From NCBI GenBank assembly GCA_018335695.1, contig JAGXRV010000020.1, positions 1 to 47,874 of the forward strand: a stretch of DNA of 47,874 nt. The letters are read 5' to 3'. The notes under the pieces were generated by a model that searched no databases, was not told where the DNA came from, and saw only the letters and a list, made by a program, of their open reading frames with translations. This DNA comes from Clostridium sp. GTDB lineage: Bacteria; Bacillota; Dethiobacteria; Dethiobacterales; Dethiobacteraceae. Position numbers and translations under genes: made by a program. This document shows positions 16,523-24,606 of this stretch, in pieces. Within the stretch, counting starts at the first letter, position 1, and every line of letters begins with the position of its first letter.

Positions 16523-17575
16523 CTATTGATCTCTGTCGAACCGCAAACCACGTTCCTGCAACCATTCGCGAGTCTCGCCGGTGATGACTAAAGGAGCACG
16601 GTGTAATTCCTCGACGGAACTACAACCCAACATAACCATAACCATTCTTAATTCTTTCAGGCAGTTCTTTAAGCGTAAAACCAAAGCCTCTCTTCCCTCG
16701 GAAAGAAGAATCTTGGCGGCCATGCCGGCCACAGCTACAGCATTAGCGCCTAAAGCAAGCGACTTAACTGCAAGCAAACCGCTGTTAATGCCTCCGGAGG
16801 CGACAATGTCCAAGCCGGGAGCGCCTGCTTTTGCTTCTAAGATAGAAATGGAGGTGGGAACCCCCCAATCCATAAGATCCATATTTGTTTTTATATGGCC
16901 GCGCCTACGTTCAATTTCCATGAAATTTGTGCCGCCTTTGCCGCCGACATCAATCGCTCGCACACCAATTTCTTTGAAAATGGCGGCCTGCTCTTTGGCA
17001 ACGCCAAAACCGACTTCTTTAACAATCACAGGCACTCGAACAGCACGCACAATTTTTTCGATCTTTCGCCGATAGCCGCGAAAATCGGTATCCCCTTCAG
17101 GCATCATCAACTCCTGAGGAATATTCAAGTGAACTTGCAGAGCATCGGCACCAATCATCTCGACTGCCTTTTGTGCCATCTCCGGTTCTGCATAGGCACC
17201 GATATTGGCAAAAATAATCCCCTCGGGGTAAATTTCACGCACCACCTGGAATGTCTTTGCATAGAGCGGATCTTCCACAGCAGCCATCTGGGAACCGACT
17301 GCTAAAGCAAGCCCGCACTCTTTTGCCGTAAGCGCCAGCTCACGGTTAATATTTTCGGCGTCTTCCACGCCACCTGTGATCGCGTTGATAAAAAAAGGCA
17401 ACTTAAAACGGATTCCAACCAGTTGGGTAGATAAATCCACAGAATTTAAACTTGCCTCAGGCAGGCAGTTATGCACAAGATTTACATCGCTAAAGTCAGC
17501 ACTTGTCAGATCTGTACGGACTGCATGCCAGAGATGTTCAAGTTTTCTTTCCTGTCGTGATATTTGACGTGACAT
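16523..17575 (-). CDS. fni: Type 2 isopentenyl-diphosphate delta-isomerase
   Basis: An FMN- and NADPH-dependent enzyme that converts isopentenyl to dimethylallyl diphosphate, balancing the two isoprenoid precursors. The 350-residue sequence shows the family blocks RKLEHLWHAV, FFINAITGG, AVGSQMAAVEDP, VHLNIPQELMMPEGD, VIVKEVGFGV and GGKGGTNFMEIERRR, plus the glycine-rich FMN phosphate site ASGGI. It lies 14 bases downstream of ispH, the enzyme that makes both diphosphates, so the last steps of the MEP pathway are co-transcribed. Confidence 0.95.
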   Translation of the reverse strand: MSRQISRQERKLEHLWHAVRTDLTSADFSDVNLVHNCLPEASLNSVDLSTQLVGIRFKLPFFINAITGGVEDAENINRELALTAKECGLALAVGSQMAAVEDPLYAKTFQVVREIYPEGIIFANIGAYAEPEMAQKAVEMIGADALQVHLNIPQELMMPEGDTDFRGYRRKIEKIVRAVRVPVIVKEVGFGVAKEQAAIFKEIGVRAIDVGGKGGTNFMEIERRRGHIKTNMDLMDWGVPTSISILEAKAGAPGLDIVASGGINSGLLAVKSLALGANAVAVAGMAAKILLSEGREALVLRLKNCLKELRMVMVMLGCSSVEELHRAPLVITGETREWLQERGLRFDRDQ

Positions 17576-17589
17576 AACACTCTTCCTTA

Positions 17590-19665
17590 TTAATTTTCTT
17601 TTTTCAAATCAAACAGGTTGCCAAAGACGTCTCCCAGAGTCACGCCGGTACCGGCATCCTGAGGCTGCTGCACTTCTTTTGCAATTTCTTTTTTGGGACG
17701 CGGAGTTGCTTCACGCATACTTAAACTTACTCGCTTAGCATCGGTATTGATATCCAAAATTTTAACTTTTACTATTTGGCCTTGCTGCACTACCTCAGAG
17801 GCCTGCTTCACATGATGATTAGCCAACTGGGAAATATGAACCAAACCCTCGACACCGGGAGCCAATTCCACAAAAACTCCGAAATCCACGATGCGAGTCA
17901 CTTTCCCTTCGGCAAGATCACCTGGTTTGAACTGTCTGGCAATTTTAGTCCATGGGTCAGGCTGCGCTTGTCGCAGAGACAAGCCTATCCGATCCCTTTC
18001 CGGTATTACATCAATTACTTTAACATCAACTTCGTCGCCTATATTCAATATTTCTCCGGGATTATCAATACGGCTCCAAGACATTTCGGAAATATGAACC
18101 AAACCGTCTATTCCTCCCACATCCACAAACGCGCCAAAGTTAGTGAGGCGTTTTACTGTGCCGCTGATTACTTGACCAGGCTTTAAGGAGTCAAGGATTC
18201 TTTTCTTCTTTTCCGCAGCTTCTTCTTCTAAAATTTGTTTACGGGACAAAATCAACTTTTCCTTTTCCCGGCGCATCTCAATAACTTTAAAAGAAACCAT
18301 TTCGTTTAAAAATACGCTGAAATCAGGAACAAAGGTGACATCCACCAAGGAGCCGGGCATAAATCCTTCGTATCCGCCGCCCAAATCCACCACCATGCCG
18401 GCTTGGACGACTTCCTTTACACGACCGGTCATGACTGTCCCATTTTCGAAAGCTTGTTCCAATTCAGCCCACTTTTGTTTTCGTTCTATGGTTTTACGGG
18501 AAAGTACAATCTTTCCTTCCTGTTCTTCAACTGCTTTTACTGCCGCTTCTACTTCCTGTCCCAAGCTGTATACGGAAGAGAGTTCCTGATCTGCAGCTAA
18601 GATTACTTCCTGGCGCGGGAGAACGGCCTCGCTCTTGTAACCAATGTCAACAAGTACTTCCTCTTCAGAGATTTGAACGACGACACCTTTTAACACGTCT
18701 CCCACAGAGAACTCCCAGCCGGCTTGATTCATCGCAATTTTCTCTGCCGGCTCCTGTTCCTGCCCGCTGTCTTCAGTTACTTGCTCATTCAGAATTTCTT
18801 CACTATTTTTTTCTTTTTCCATCTTTTCCATCTTCTCCATCTTAGTTATGACCTCCTTTATCGTCCAGTGGGGTGTCGAAGTGCCGGCGGCAACCCCTAC
18901 TGTCCTTACACCTTGCAGCTGACTCAAATCAAGCTCGGCTGCTTCTGTAACAATGATTACTCTGATGCCGCTATTTTTGCAAATATCTGCCAGTTTTTTT
19001 GTGTTAGCGCTTTTCTTGCCGCCAACCACCACCATTACATCAACAACACCTGCTAAACTGCGAACATTTTCCTGCCGAAAAGCAGTTGCCTTGCAAATAG
19101 TATTATATCTTTCAACCACCGGAAAAAGTGCTGTTAATTTTTCACCGACTTCTTTCAACAATGACTCGTCTTGTGTAGTTTGCGCCACCAGAGCTACAGG
19201 CTTTTCCGGCTTAAGGCTCTCTAAGATTGCTAACTGACTTGAATCAGCAAACACATACGGCTTTTGACCCGCCCAAGCCATTACTCCAACGATTTCCGGG
19301 TGATGCCGATCCCCCAAAATTACAACCTGTTTGCCTTCGCCGACAAGTCTGGCCGCTAAAATTTGCAGGTTCCTGACAAAAGCACATGTGGCATCAATTA
19401 TCGCCAGTTTCTTTGCTTCTGCTTTTTTAAGGACTTCCGGACTAACACCGTGAGAGCGGATAAGTAAGGTGGCGTTGTCCGGCACTTCAGCCAGATCGTC
19501 CACAAATACCACGCCCTGCCTGCTCAGCTCTGTCAACAAACGTTCATTATGTACCAACTCTCCTAAGCAGTAAACGGTACCGCTTTGAGCTGCCTGTTGA
19601 GCCAGCTCCACCGCTTTTGCTACGCCACTGCAAAAGCCGATGTGTTCTGCCGGAATAATTTTCAG
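17590..19665 (-). CDS. ispH: IspH (HMBPP reductase) fused to ribosomal protein S1-like domains
   Basis: Bifunctional fusion typical of Clostridia. Residues 1-276 are IspH, the [4Fe-4S] enzyme reducing HMBPP to IPP and DMAPP. The three cluster cysteines fall at about 12 (GFCSGV), 94 (IDATCAFV) and 191 (TICKAT), with active-site histidines at about 39, 72 and 122 and HPE at about 122-124. A short acidic, lysine-rich linker (277-318) joins four S1 RNA-binding repeats, beginning near residues 321, 410, 490 and 580 (for example LTNFGAFVDVGGIDGLVHISEM). The nearest standard start, GTG 19611, would delete 18 residues including Cys12. A CTG at 19665 follows GGGGTGA by five bases and places LKIIPAEHIGFCSGV in register with other IspH proteins; an in-frame stop lies just upstream. 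Confidence 0.92.
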   Translation of the reverse strand: MKIIPAEHIGFCSGVAKAVELAQQAAQSGTVYCLGELVHNERLLTELSRQGVVFVDDLAEVPDNATLLIRSHGVSPEVLKKAEAKKLAIIDATCAFVRNLQILAARLVGEGKQVVILGDRHHPEIVGVMAWAGQKPYVFADSSQLAILESLKPEKPVALVAQTTQDESLLKEVGEKLTALFPVVERYNTICKATAFRQENVRSLAGVVDVMVVVGGKKSANTKKLADICKNSGIRVIIVTEAAELDLSQLQGVRTVGVAAGTSTPHWTIKEVITKMEKMEKMEKEKNSEEILNEQVTEDSGQEQEPAEKIAMNQAGWEFSVGDVLKGVVVQISEEEVLVDIGYKSEAVLPRQEVILAADQELSSVYSLGQEVEAAVKAVEEQEGKIVLSRKTIERKQKWAELEQAFENGTVMTGRVKEVVQAGMVVDLGGGYEGFMPGSLVDVTFVPDFSVFLNEMVSFKVIEMRREKEKLILSRKQILEEEAAEKKKRILDSLKPGQVISGTVKRLTNFGAFVDVGGIDGLVHISEMSWSRIDNPGEILNIGDEVDVKVIDVIPERDRIGLSLRQAQPDPWTKIARQFKPGDLAEGKVTRIVDFGVFVELAPGVEGLVHISQLANHHVKQASEVVQQGQIVKVKILDINTDAKRVSLSMREATPRPKKEIAKEVQQPQDAGTGVTLGDVFGNLFDLKKEN

Positions 19666-19684
19666 CTAACTCACCCCAACCGTT

Positions 19685-20269
19685 TTATCCTCTCTTACGC
19701 AAGCGGTCAATCTCCTGCATTATCTTGCCTGCTACCTCTTCAAGCTGTTCCGCCTTATTTTTCAGGCCGTAATACTCCGGAAAAGTAATTGGCGCGCCGA
19801 TACGTACTTTGATTTGACGTAATATCTTAAATGAACCGATAATCGCAATGGGAACCACAGGCACCTCACTTTTAATAGCAATCAGCGCTACGCCTGAATG
19901 AGGCACTAACAATTCATCGGTGCGACTGCGTGTTCCTTCCGGAAAAATTCCCAGCACCTCGCCGCTCTTTAAGATCTCCAGCGCTCTTCTGATCGCCCTG
20001 CGGTCTGCGCTGTTCCTTCTAACCGGAAAAGCGTGAAGCAATGGCATAATTTTGCTAAAAACAGGAATCTGAAACATTTCCTCTTTAGACATAAAATGGA
20101 CAATTCGCTTTGTCAGACAGCCGATTAGCGGAGGATCCCACCAAGAAATGTGGTTCGAACAGAGGATACAGCCCCCTTTGCTCGGCAAATGCTCCCGGCC
20201 GGCAATCTCCCAACGAAACAGAAATCTAAAAATCAAACTGAAAATCTGACGCACAACCCAGTAAAACAC
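19685..20269 (-). CDS. plsC: 1-acyl-sn-glycerol-3-phosphate acyltransferase
   Basis: Acylates lysophosphatidic acid to phosphatidic acid, the step after PlsY. The 194-residue protein begins with a hydrophobic, membrane-associating segment (FYWVVRQIFSLIFRFLF). It contains the catalytic NHxxxxD motif as NHISWWD (about 39-45), the substrate-binding FPEGTRSR (about 109-116) and VPVVPIAIIGS. It lies 16 bases downstream of cmk and 20 bases upstream of the ispH CTG start, inside the aroH-cmk-plsC-ispH-fni run. Confidence 0.94.
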   Translation of the reverse strand: MFYWVVRQIFSLIFRFLFRWEIAGREHLPSKGGCILCSNHISWWDPPLIGCLTKRIVHFMSKEEMFQIPVFSKIMPLLHAFPVRRNSADRRAIRRALEILKSGEVLGIFPEGTRSRTDELLVPHSGVALIAIKSEVPVVPIAIIGSFKILRQIKVRIGAPITFPEYYGLKNKAEQLEEVAGKIMQEIDRLRKRG

Positions 20270-20285
20270 GCAACCACTCCCCGTT

Positions 20286-20954
20286 CTACTCTTCTTTGCG
20301 CACCGCCCTCACAATCGTTTCTACCACTGCTTCAATCGTCATTAAAGTGGTGTCCAGATAAATAGCGTCTTCGGCAGGTCTTAGCGGTGCCACTTCCCGT
20401 TCTGAATCTATTTTATCGCGAGCGGCGATTTCCTTCATCATCTGTTCCAACTCTAACTCTTCCCCTTTTGCAGACAACTCTGCCAAGCGCCGACGGGAAC
20501 GTTCCGCTAATGAAGCGTTCAGAAAAAATTTAAACTCTGCAGACGGCATAACAACAGTGCCGATGTCTCTCCCGTCCATTACCACACCGCCGCGACTGCC
20601 GATTTTTCTTTGTTTATCAACCAAGATCTCACGCACCTGCGGACAACGAGCCACAAAAGAAACATTGCGATTTACAATCGGCAAACGGATATCTTCAGTA
20701 ACATTCTCGCCGTCTAAAAAAATAACATTTTGACCGGTGCTGTCATTTTGAATATCAAGATCAATTGTTTTTGTCAATGCTTCCAAGGCTGACGCATCAT
20801 GAATATCAGTCCCTCTGCGCAACCCTGCCAAAGTAATCGCTCTATACATTGCACCGGTATCCAGATAAGTTAAGCCCAGGCGCGCTGCCGCTTCGCGAGC
20901 AACAGTGCTCTTTCCGGCGCCGGCAGGTCCGTCGATGGCGATGCTTGGTTTCAT
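20286..20954 (-). CDS. cmk: Cytidylate kinase
   Basis: Phosphorylates CMP and dCMP to the diphosphates with ATP. The 222-residue protein has a P-loop GPAGAGKST (about 8-16), the CMP-binding stretch LDTGAMYRAITL and the family block VMDGRDIGTVVMPSAEFKFFLNAS with a following RRRLAEL lid region. The order cmk-plsC-ispH/rpsA is widely conserved in Clostridia, supporting all three calls. Confidence 0.97.
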   Translation of the reverse strand: MKPSIAIDGPAGAGKSTVAREAAARLGLTYLDTGAMYRAITLAGLRRGTDIHDASALEALTKTIDLDIQNDSTGQNVIFLDGENVTEDIRLPIVNRNVSFVARCPQVREILVDKQRKIGSRGGVVMDGRDIGTVVMPSAEFKFFLNASLAERSRRRLAELSAKGEELELEQMMKEIAARDKIDSEREVAPLRPAEDAIYLDTTLMTIEAVVETIVRAVRKEE

Positions 20955-20982
20955 AAGCTAATTCCTTCCGCAAATTTAATAG

Positions 20983-21010
20983 CAACGACAACACTTAAGT
21001 GTTGTCGTTG
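20983..21010. repeat. Perfect 28-bp palindrome across the aroH stop codon
   Basis: CAACGACAACACTT is followed immediately by its exact reverse complement. The last four codons and the stop of aroH lie in one arm. No T-run follows on either strand, so it is not a standard terminator; a dimeric regulator site or an mRNA processing hairpin are alternatives. Confidence 0.7.
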
Positions 21011-21375
21011 ACAAGATCAGCCCTAAGCGAGCGGGCATCCCTCAAATATATATGTTTAACCTCATTTTGCTCTAAATCAGTGTTAACCAGCATCAAAACA
21101 CGAATACAAAAAGCCAACGCATCGGGCACGTCAACTTCCACGGCTCCTAGCAGTGGCACATCATTCCAACCTAATTCTCTTGCGGCTGCCGCAGGAAAGG
21201 CGGCATTCAAGTCAGGAGTTAAAGTAAAGAAAATGCTGGCAATCGCTTCTTCTCTTAGATTGTTTTCCTCAGCCATTTTAGTAAGCAATTCTATCGTAGC
21301 CTGAATAATTTCCGACTTGCTATTTTGTGAGACATTAATGGCTCCTCGAATCCCTCTGACTACACTACCACCCAC
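20995..21375 (-). CDS. aroH: Chorismate mutase, AroH type
   Basis: Rearranges chorismate to prephenate for phenylalanine and tyrosine synthesis. The product is about 126 residues, the size of the trimeric AroH-class enzyme. It contains RGIRGAINV near the N-terminus with the substrate-binding arginine, FFTLTPDLNAAFPAAAARELGW and VPLLGAVEVDVP, followed by KHIYLRDARSLRADL. No ATG precedes RGIRGA; GTG 21375 is chosen because GGAGG lies eight bases upstream, giving a short MGGSVV lead. The stop codon lies inside a perfect palindrome. The gene heads the run to cmk, 40 bases away. Confidence 0.92.
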   Translation of the reverse strand: MGGSVVRGIRGAINVSQNSKSEIIQATIELLTKMAEENNLREEAIASIFFTLTPDLNAAFPAAAARELGWNDVPLLGAVEVDVPDALAFCIRVLMLVNTDLEQNEVKHIYLRDARSLRADLVNDNT

Positions 21376-21462
21376 GCAAACGTCCTCCCACAAACTACCG
21401 CTTCTGCATCTTATCACTTTCAGATAAATAATAGCTGAAAATCAGCTTTTTAGCAAGCTTTT

Positions 21463-21966
21463 TCAGCGTCTTTCCCCTGCAACAACCCAACTGATTGTCT
21501 CGGGTCGCCCAAAAAATGTTACAGTTTTTCCACGCTTAGGTGAAATCAAACCCGCTGAAACTTCAGTCACCTTTATTTCTACAATTTGACCGACATCTGT
21601 CCCGTAAACTTCCAAATCATCTCCGTCTTGAACTTCAACAATCACAGAACCACTTTGCGAAAACACGGCAGCCGTCTTTCCGTTAACCCGAACCTGCAAA
21701 CCTGATGCATCTCCGGAGACTACCTCTAAAGTCAGCTGATGTGTTTTAACGTCAGTCTTCGAAGTGACTGCCGGCGAATCGCTCGGCATTGCCGGAAGAT
21801 AAGCTTTCCCTTCGAGACGCTCTACCAAACTAAAAATCTGCCTGAAAACAGGTTGAGTTAATAGCGCTTGGCTAACCAACAACAACACAAGCATCGCCCC
21901 CACCGAGAGCAACAAAAAACGTTCAAAGCGACTTGTCCGCTCTTTGAACCATTGTTCAAAATTCAC
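21463..21966 (-). CDS. Single-pass membrane protein, unknown
   Basis: Not recognised. The 167-residue protein has a charged N-terminus, one membrane helix at about 18-38 (FLLLSVGAMLVLLLVSQALL) and a predicted extracytoplasmic remainder. That part contains two beta-rich stretches, HQLTLEVVSGDASGLQVRVNG and VIVEVQDGDDLEVYGTD, ending VTFFGRPETISWVV. The topology suggests a small anchored domain outside the membrane. GTG 21966 is preceded by a G-rich ribosome site. It lies 46 bases downstream of the YhiN-type gene and may be co-transcribed with it. Confidence 0.6.
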   Translation of the reverse strand: MNFEQWFKERTSRFERFLLLSVGAMLVLLLVSQALLTQPVFRQIFSLVERLEGKAYLPAMPSDSPAVTSKTDVKTHQLTLEVVSGDASGLQVRVNGKTAAVFSQSGSVIVEVQDGDDLEVYGTDVGQIVEIKVTEVSAGLISPKRGKTVTFFGRPETISWVVAGERR

Positions 21967-22012
21967 AGGCTCACCCCCCTTTTACTGAAGAGTATGCCAG
22001 AGCCCGGTGAAT

Positions 22013-23248
22013 TTATTCCTTTCCTGCGGCAAAGCGTCCCGCTAAATATCCGGTCGAAAAAGCAGCCTGCAGATTGTAACCGCCGGTATTGCCGTCCACA
22101 TCCAGTAATTCCCCCGCGAAATATAGTTTCTCTATCAATTTTGACCCCATGGTGGCAGGTTTTACTTCTTTGACTGAGACACCGCCGGCAGTCACAATCG
22201 CCTCGCAGAGCGGTCGCTTTCCCGTTACAGTCAGCGGCAACCCGGTAAGTGCCTCCCGCAGTGCGGCGCGTTGAGTTTTACTGACTTGGTGTACAGGCAA
22301 CTCAGGCGGTATTCCGGACAACGCAATTACCGGAGCAATTAACCTCTGGGGAAGCAAGTCAACAAGACTGTTCTTAAACTGTTTACGCGCATGTTTTTCA
22401 AAATCTCTCAATAAACGCCCATCCAGTTGCTCCGGCGTCAAAGCCGGCTTCAGATTTAAGTAGATCAACGGTTGCCGCTTCTGTTCCAAAATTCCCACTA
22501 CCACGCGACTCAAGGTAAGAATAATAGGTCCGCTCAAACCATAATGAGTAAAGAGCATTTCGCCAAACTCTTCGGCGATGAGTTTGCCGTTTAGCATAAC
22601 ACGGGCAGTCACATTTCTCAAAGACAGGCCAACCAGTTCCTTGCACCACGGCTCCGCCGTTTCCAACGGAACCAAGGCAGGGTAAGGCGCAATAATCGTA
22701 TGACCAAGTTCTTTTGCCAAAAGATAACCGTCACCACTGGAACCGGTAGCCGGATAAGACGCCCCGCCGGTGGCCAATACCACCGCATCTGCCTGAAAAT
22801 GCTCATCGCCGCAAATTACACCGGAAATTCGGTTTTCACTTGTCAGAATAGTAGAAGCCCGACGACCATACAAAATCTTAACTTTTTGCCGGAGCAGAAA
22901 ACGCTTCATGGCCTCCACCAAATCAGCCGCTTTTTGCGACTGAGGAAACACCCTGCCCCCTCTTTCTACTATAGTCGGGACTCCTTCTGCCAAAAAAAAG
23001 TTGCATACATCATCATTAGTAAAACGATAGAATGCAGTGTATAAAAAAGAACCGTTACCAGGAAACTGCCGGATAAACTCACCGATATCGGCAGCGTTTG
23101 TCAGGTTGCCACGGCCCTTGCCTGTAATTGCCAATTTTTTGCCAAGACGCTCATTACGTTCTAAGAGAATAACCGAAGCACCTGCTGCAGCTGCCTGACC
23201 TGCGGCCATCATTCCGGCAGGCCCGCCGCCAATCACAATTACCTGCAG
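22013..23248 (-). CDS. YhiN/HI0933-type FAD-dependent oxidoreductase
   Basis: A flavoprotein of unknown substrate. It has an N-terminal FAD-binding Rossmann motif VIVIGGGPAGMMAA, the family signature LGKKLAITGKGRGNLTNAAD (about residues 35-54), RVFPQSQKAADLV, a second glycine motif VVLATGGASYPATGSSGDGY and the C-terminal ELLDVDGNTGGYNLQAAFSTGYLAG. No ATG, GTG or TTG lies at the expected start. The longest frame (23329) would translate an intergenic repeat (SHFSARSPRPCVTPP). A CTG at 23248 lies five bases after GGGGGAG and gives M/LQVIVIGGG, matching the family, so CTG initiation is suspected here too. Confidence 0.85.
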   Translation of the reverse strand: MQVIVIGGGPAGMMAAGQAAAAGASVILLERNERLGKKLAITGKGRGNLTNAADIGEFIRQFPGNGSFLYTAFYRFTNDDVCNFFLAEGVPTIVERGGRVFPQSQKAADLVEAMKRFLLRQKVKILYGRRASTILTSENRISGVICGDEHFQADAVVLATGGASYPATGSSGDGYLLAKELGHTIIAPYPALVPLETAEPWCKELVGLSLRNVTARVMLNGKLIAEEFGEMLFTHYGLSGPIILTLSRVVVGILEQKRQPLIYLNLKPALTPEQLDGRLLRDFEKHARKQFKNSLVDLLPQRLIAPVIALSGIPPELPVHQVSKTQRAALREALTGLPLTVTGKRPLCEAIVTAGGVSVKEVKPATMGSKLIEKLYFAGELLDVDGNTGGYNLQAAFSTGYLAGRFAAGKE

Positions 23249-23272
23249 AGCAGCTCCCCCTTCCCAAAAATT

Positions 23273-23341
23273 CCCCTCCCTTGGAGGGGTGACGCAAGGG
23301 CGGGGTGATCGCGCGGAAAAATGGGACAAATCACCTGTCCC
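23273..23341. repeat. Intergenic palindromic repeats upstream of the YhiN-type gene
   Basis: Two palindromes lie side by side: CCCCTCC/GGAGGGG at 23273-23289 and GGGACA/TGTCCC at 23323-23341. The second resembles the GGGACA-type REP hairpins that accompany RAYT transposases in related genomes. Together they explain the spurious N-terminal frame extension of the flavoprotein gene. Confidence 0.55.
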
Positions 23342-23357
23342 CTAACGAAGACGCCCT

Positions 23358-23855
23358 TCAATCCTGGTATTTTCTTGTCTTTAGTATTACCTGTGTTTTT
23401 GCCTGGTCATGGACTTCAAAAAAAACTTGCTCCATATCCTGCATCGACAAGGAAATTTGCGCAGGTTCCATAATCTTAAGCCGACGAAATTCTTCCCTGA
23501 CAGCAAACCGCACCAGATAACAAAGGGAATCCGCCCATACTTCCAGTTCCAGAGGGGCATAAGCCACTTCGGCACCCAAGTCTTCGTCAAAAACGAGATA
23601 AATTTCACCCATTTCAAGGTCTTCAATCAAAATGCCCTGTACGGGGACATTACGCCACAATGCCGCCTGCTGCTGACGCAATTCAACTGCAGCTTCCTCC
23701 GTGCTTTTTTTGCCGAAGAAAAAACGGGAAGGTCTTGCTCTGCCTTGATAATCGAAACGAATTTTGGCACGTATTTTTTGCGCAGGAGACTCCCTTTCTT
23801 CAGATCGTCTGCATTCTTCCAGATTGATTTGCTTTTCAAATCCTGGCTTCAGCAT
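23358..23855 (-). CDS. Conserved-looking protein of unknown function
   Basis: Not recognised. The 165-residue soluble protein begins MLKPGFEKQINLEE and has an arginine/lysine-rich first third (RAKIRFDYQGRARPSRFFFGKK). The central strand-rich block is VPVQGILIEDLEMGEIYLVFDE, and the end is EVHDQAKTQVILKTRKY. No signal peptide or membrane helix is seen. ATG 23855 follows GGAGGGAG by six bases; the longer frame to 23918 has no ribosome site. It lies 136 bases downstream of the cobalamin operon end. Confidence 0.6.
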   Translation of the reverse strand: MLKPGFEKQINLEECRRSEERESPAQKIRAKIRFDYQGRARPSRFFFGKKSTEEAAVELRQQQAALWRNVPVQGILIEDLEMGEIYLVFDEDLGAEVAYAPLELEVWADSLCYLVRFAVREEFRRLKIMEPAQISLSMQDMEQVFFEVHDQAKTQVILKTRKYQD

Positions 23856-23991
23856 TCTTTTCTCCCTCCAGTAAAACAAATCTGCGCTGCTGCTGTTTAT
23901 TTTTAAAAGGCAAACCAACTTCCCTTACTCTTCCTGTTTTTCCCGATTTTTTAGAAATAATTCGCGTCCCAGGGAGAAATTCCTGCATTGT

Positions 23992-24606
23992 TCAGCAATC
24001 TTCTGTTTGCAAATGACAAGTGTCATTAAGGCGAATAAGCCGCCAATTGCCGGACAGGTATTCTAGGACCGTGACTGAAGCAGCGTCAATCTGAATCCGT
24101 GCTGCGCAAGCCGGAGCCATACCCATCAACATTGCAACCGCAACACGAATAACACCGCCGTGTGTAACCAGTATAACAGTTTCAGTTGCGGCCGCCTCAG
24201 CCATGATAATCTCTACAGCTTTTCGTACCCTCTTAACTAAACTTCTTCCCGTCTCCCCGCCCGGCGGGCAATTTTTGACCGGGTCAGCGCACCATTTCTC
24301 AAATAAGAGCTGCATTTCTCTGTCCATATCGGCGTAACGCATTCCTTCCCAGCAGCCAAAAGACATCTCACGTAATTCAGGTAAAACCGTCGGCAGCAAA
24401 GCGAAACGAGCGGCAAGCGGCAGAGAAAACGTCTGAGCGCGCTTTAGAGACGAAGTAAAAATCCTATCAGGCTTTTCTGAAAAGCTGTTAGCAAGGCATT
24501 CTGCCTGTCGCCTTCCTTTAGCGCTCAATTCAACATCGCTTTTTCCCTGCAATCTGAATTCACGGTTCCAAGCGGTCTCCCCATGGCGTATCCAAATTAA
24601 CTTCAT
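23992..24606 (-). CDS. cobC: Alpha-ribazole-phosphate phosphatase (histidine phosphatase family)
   Basis: Removes phosphate from alpha-ribazole 5'-phosphate or from adenosylcobalamin 5'-phosphate during nucleotide-loop assembly. The 204-residue protein has the phosphoglycerate-mutase fold signature RHGETAWNRE with the catalytic histidine at about residue 8. SSLKRAQTF, the acidic ELREMSFGCWEG and the second histidine in LVTHGGVIRV follow. The general fold cannot prove the substrate; the call rests on its place as last gene of the cobalamin operon, overlapping cobD by four bases. Confidence 0.88.
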   Translation of the reverse strand: MKLIWIRHGETAWNREFRLQGKSDVELSAKGRRQAECLANSFSEKPDRIFTSSLKRAQTFSLPLAARFALLPTVLPELREMSFGCWEGMRYADMDREMQLLFEKWCADPVKNCPPGGETGRSLVKRVRKAVEIIMAEAAATETVILVTHGGVIRVAVAMLMGMAPACAARIQIDAASVTVLEYLSGNWRLIRLNDTCHLQTEDC

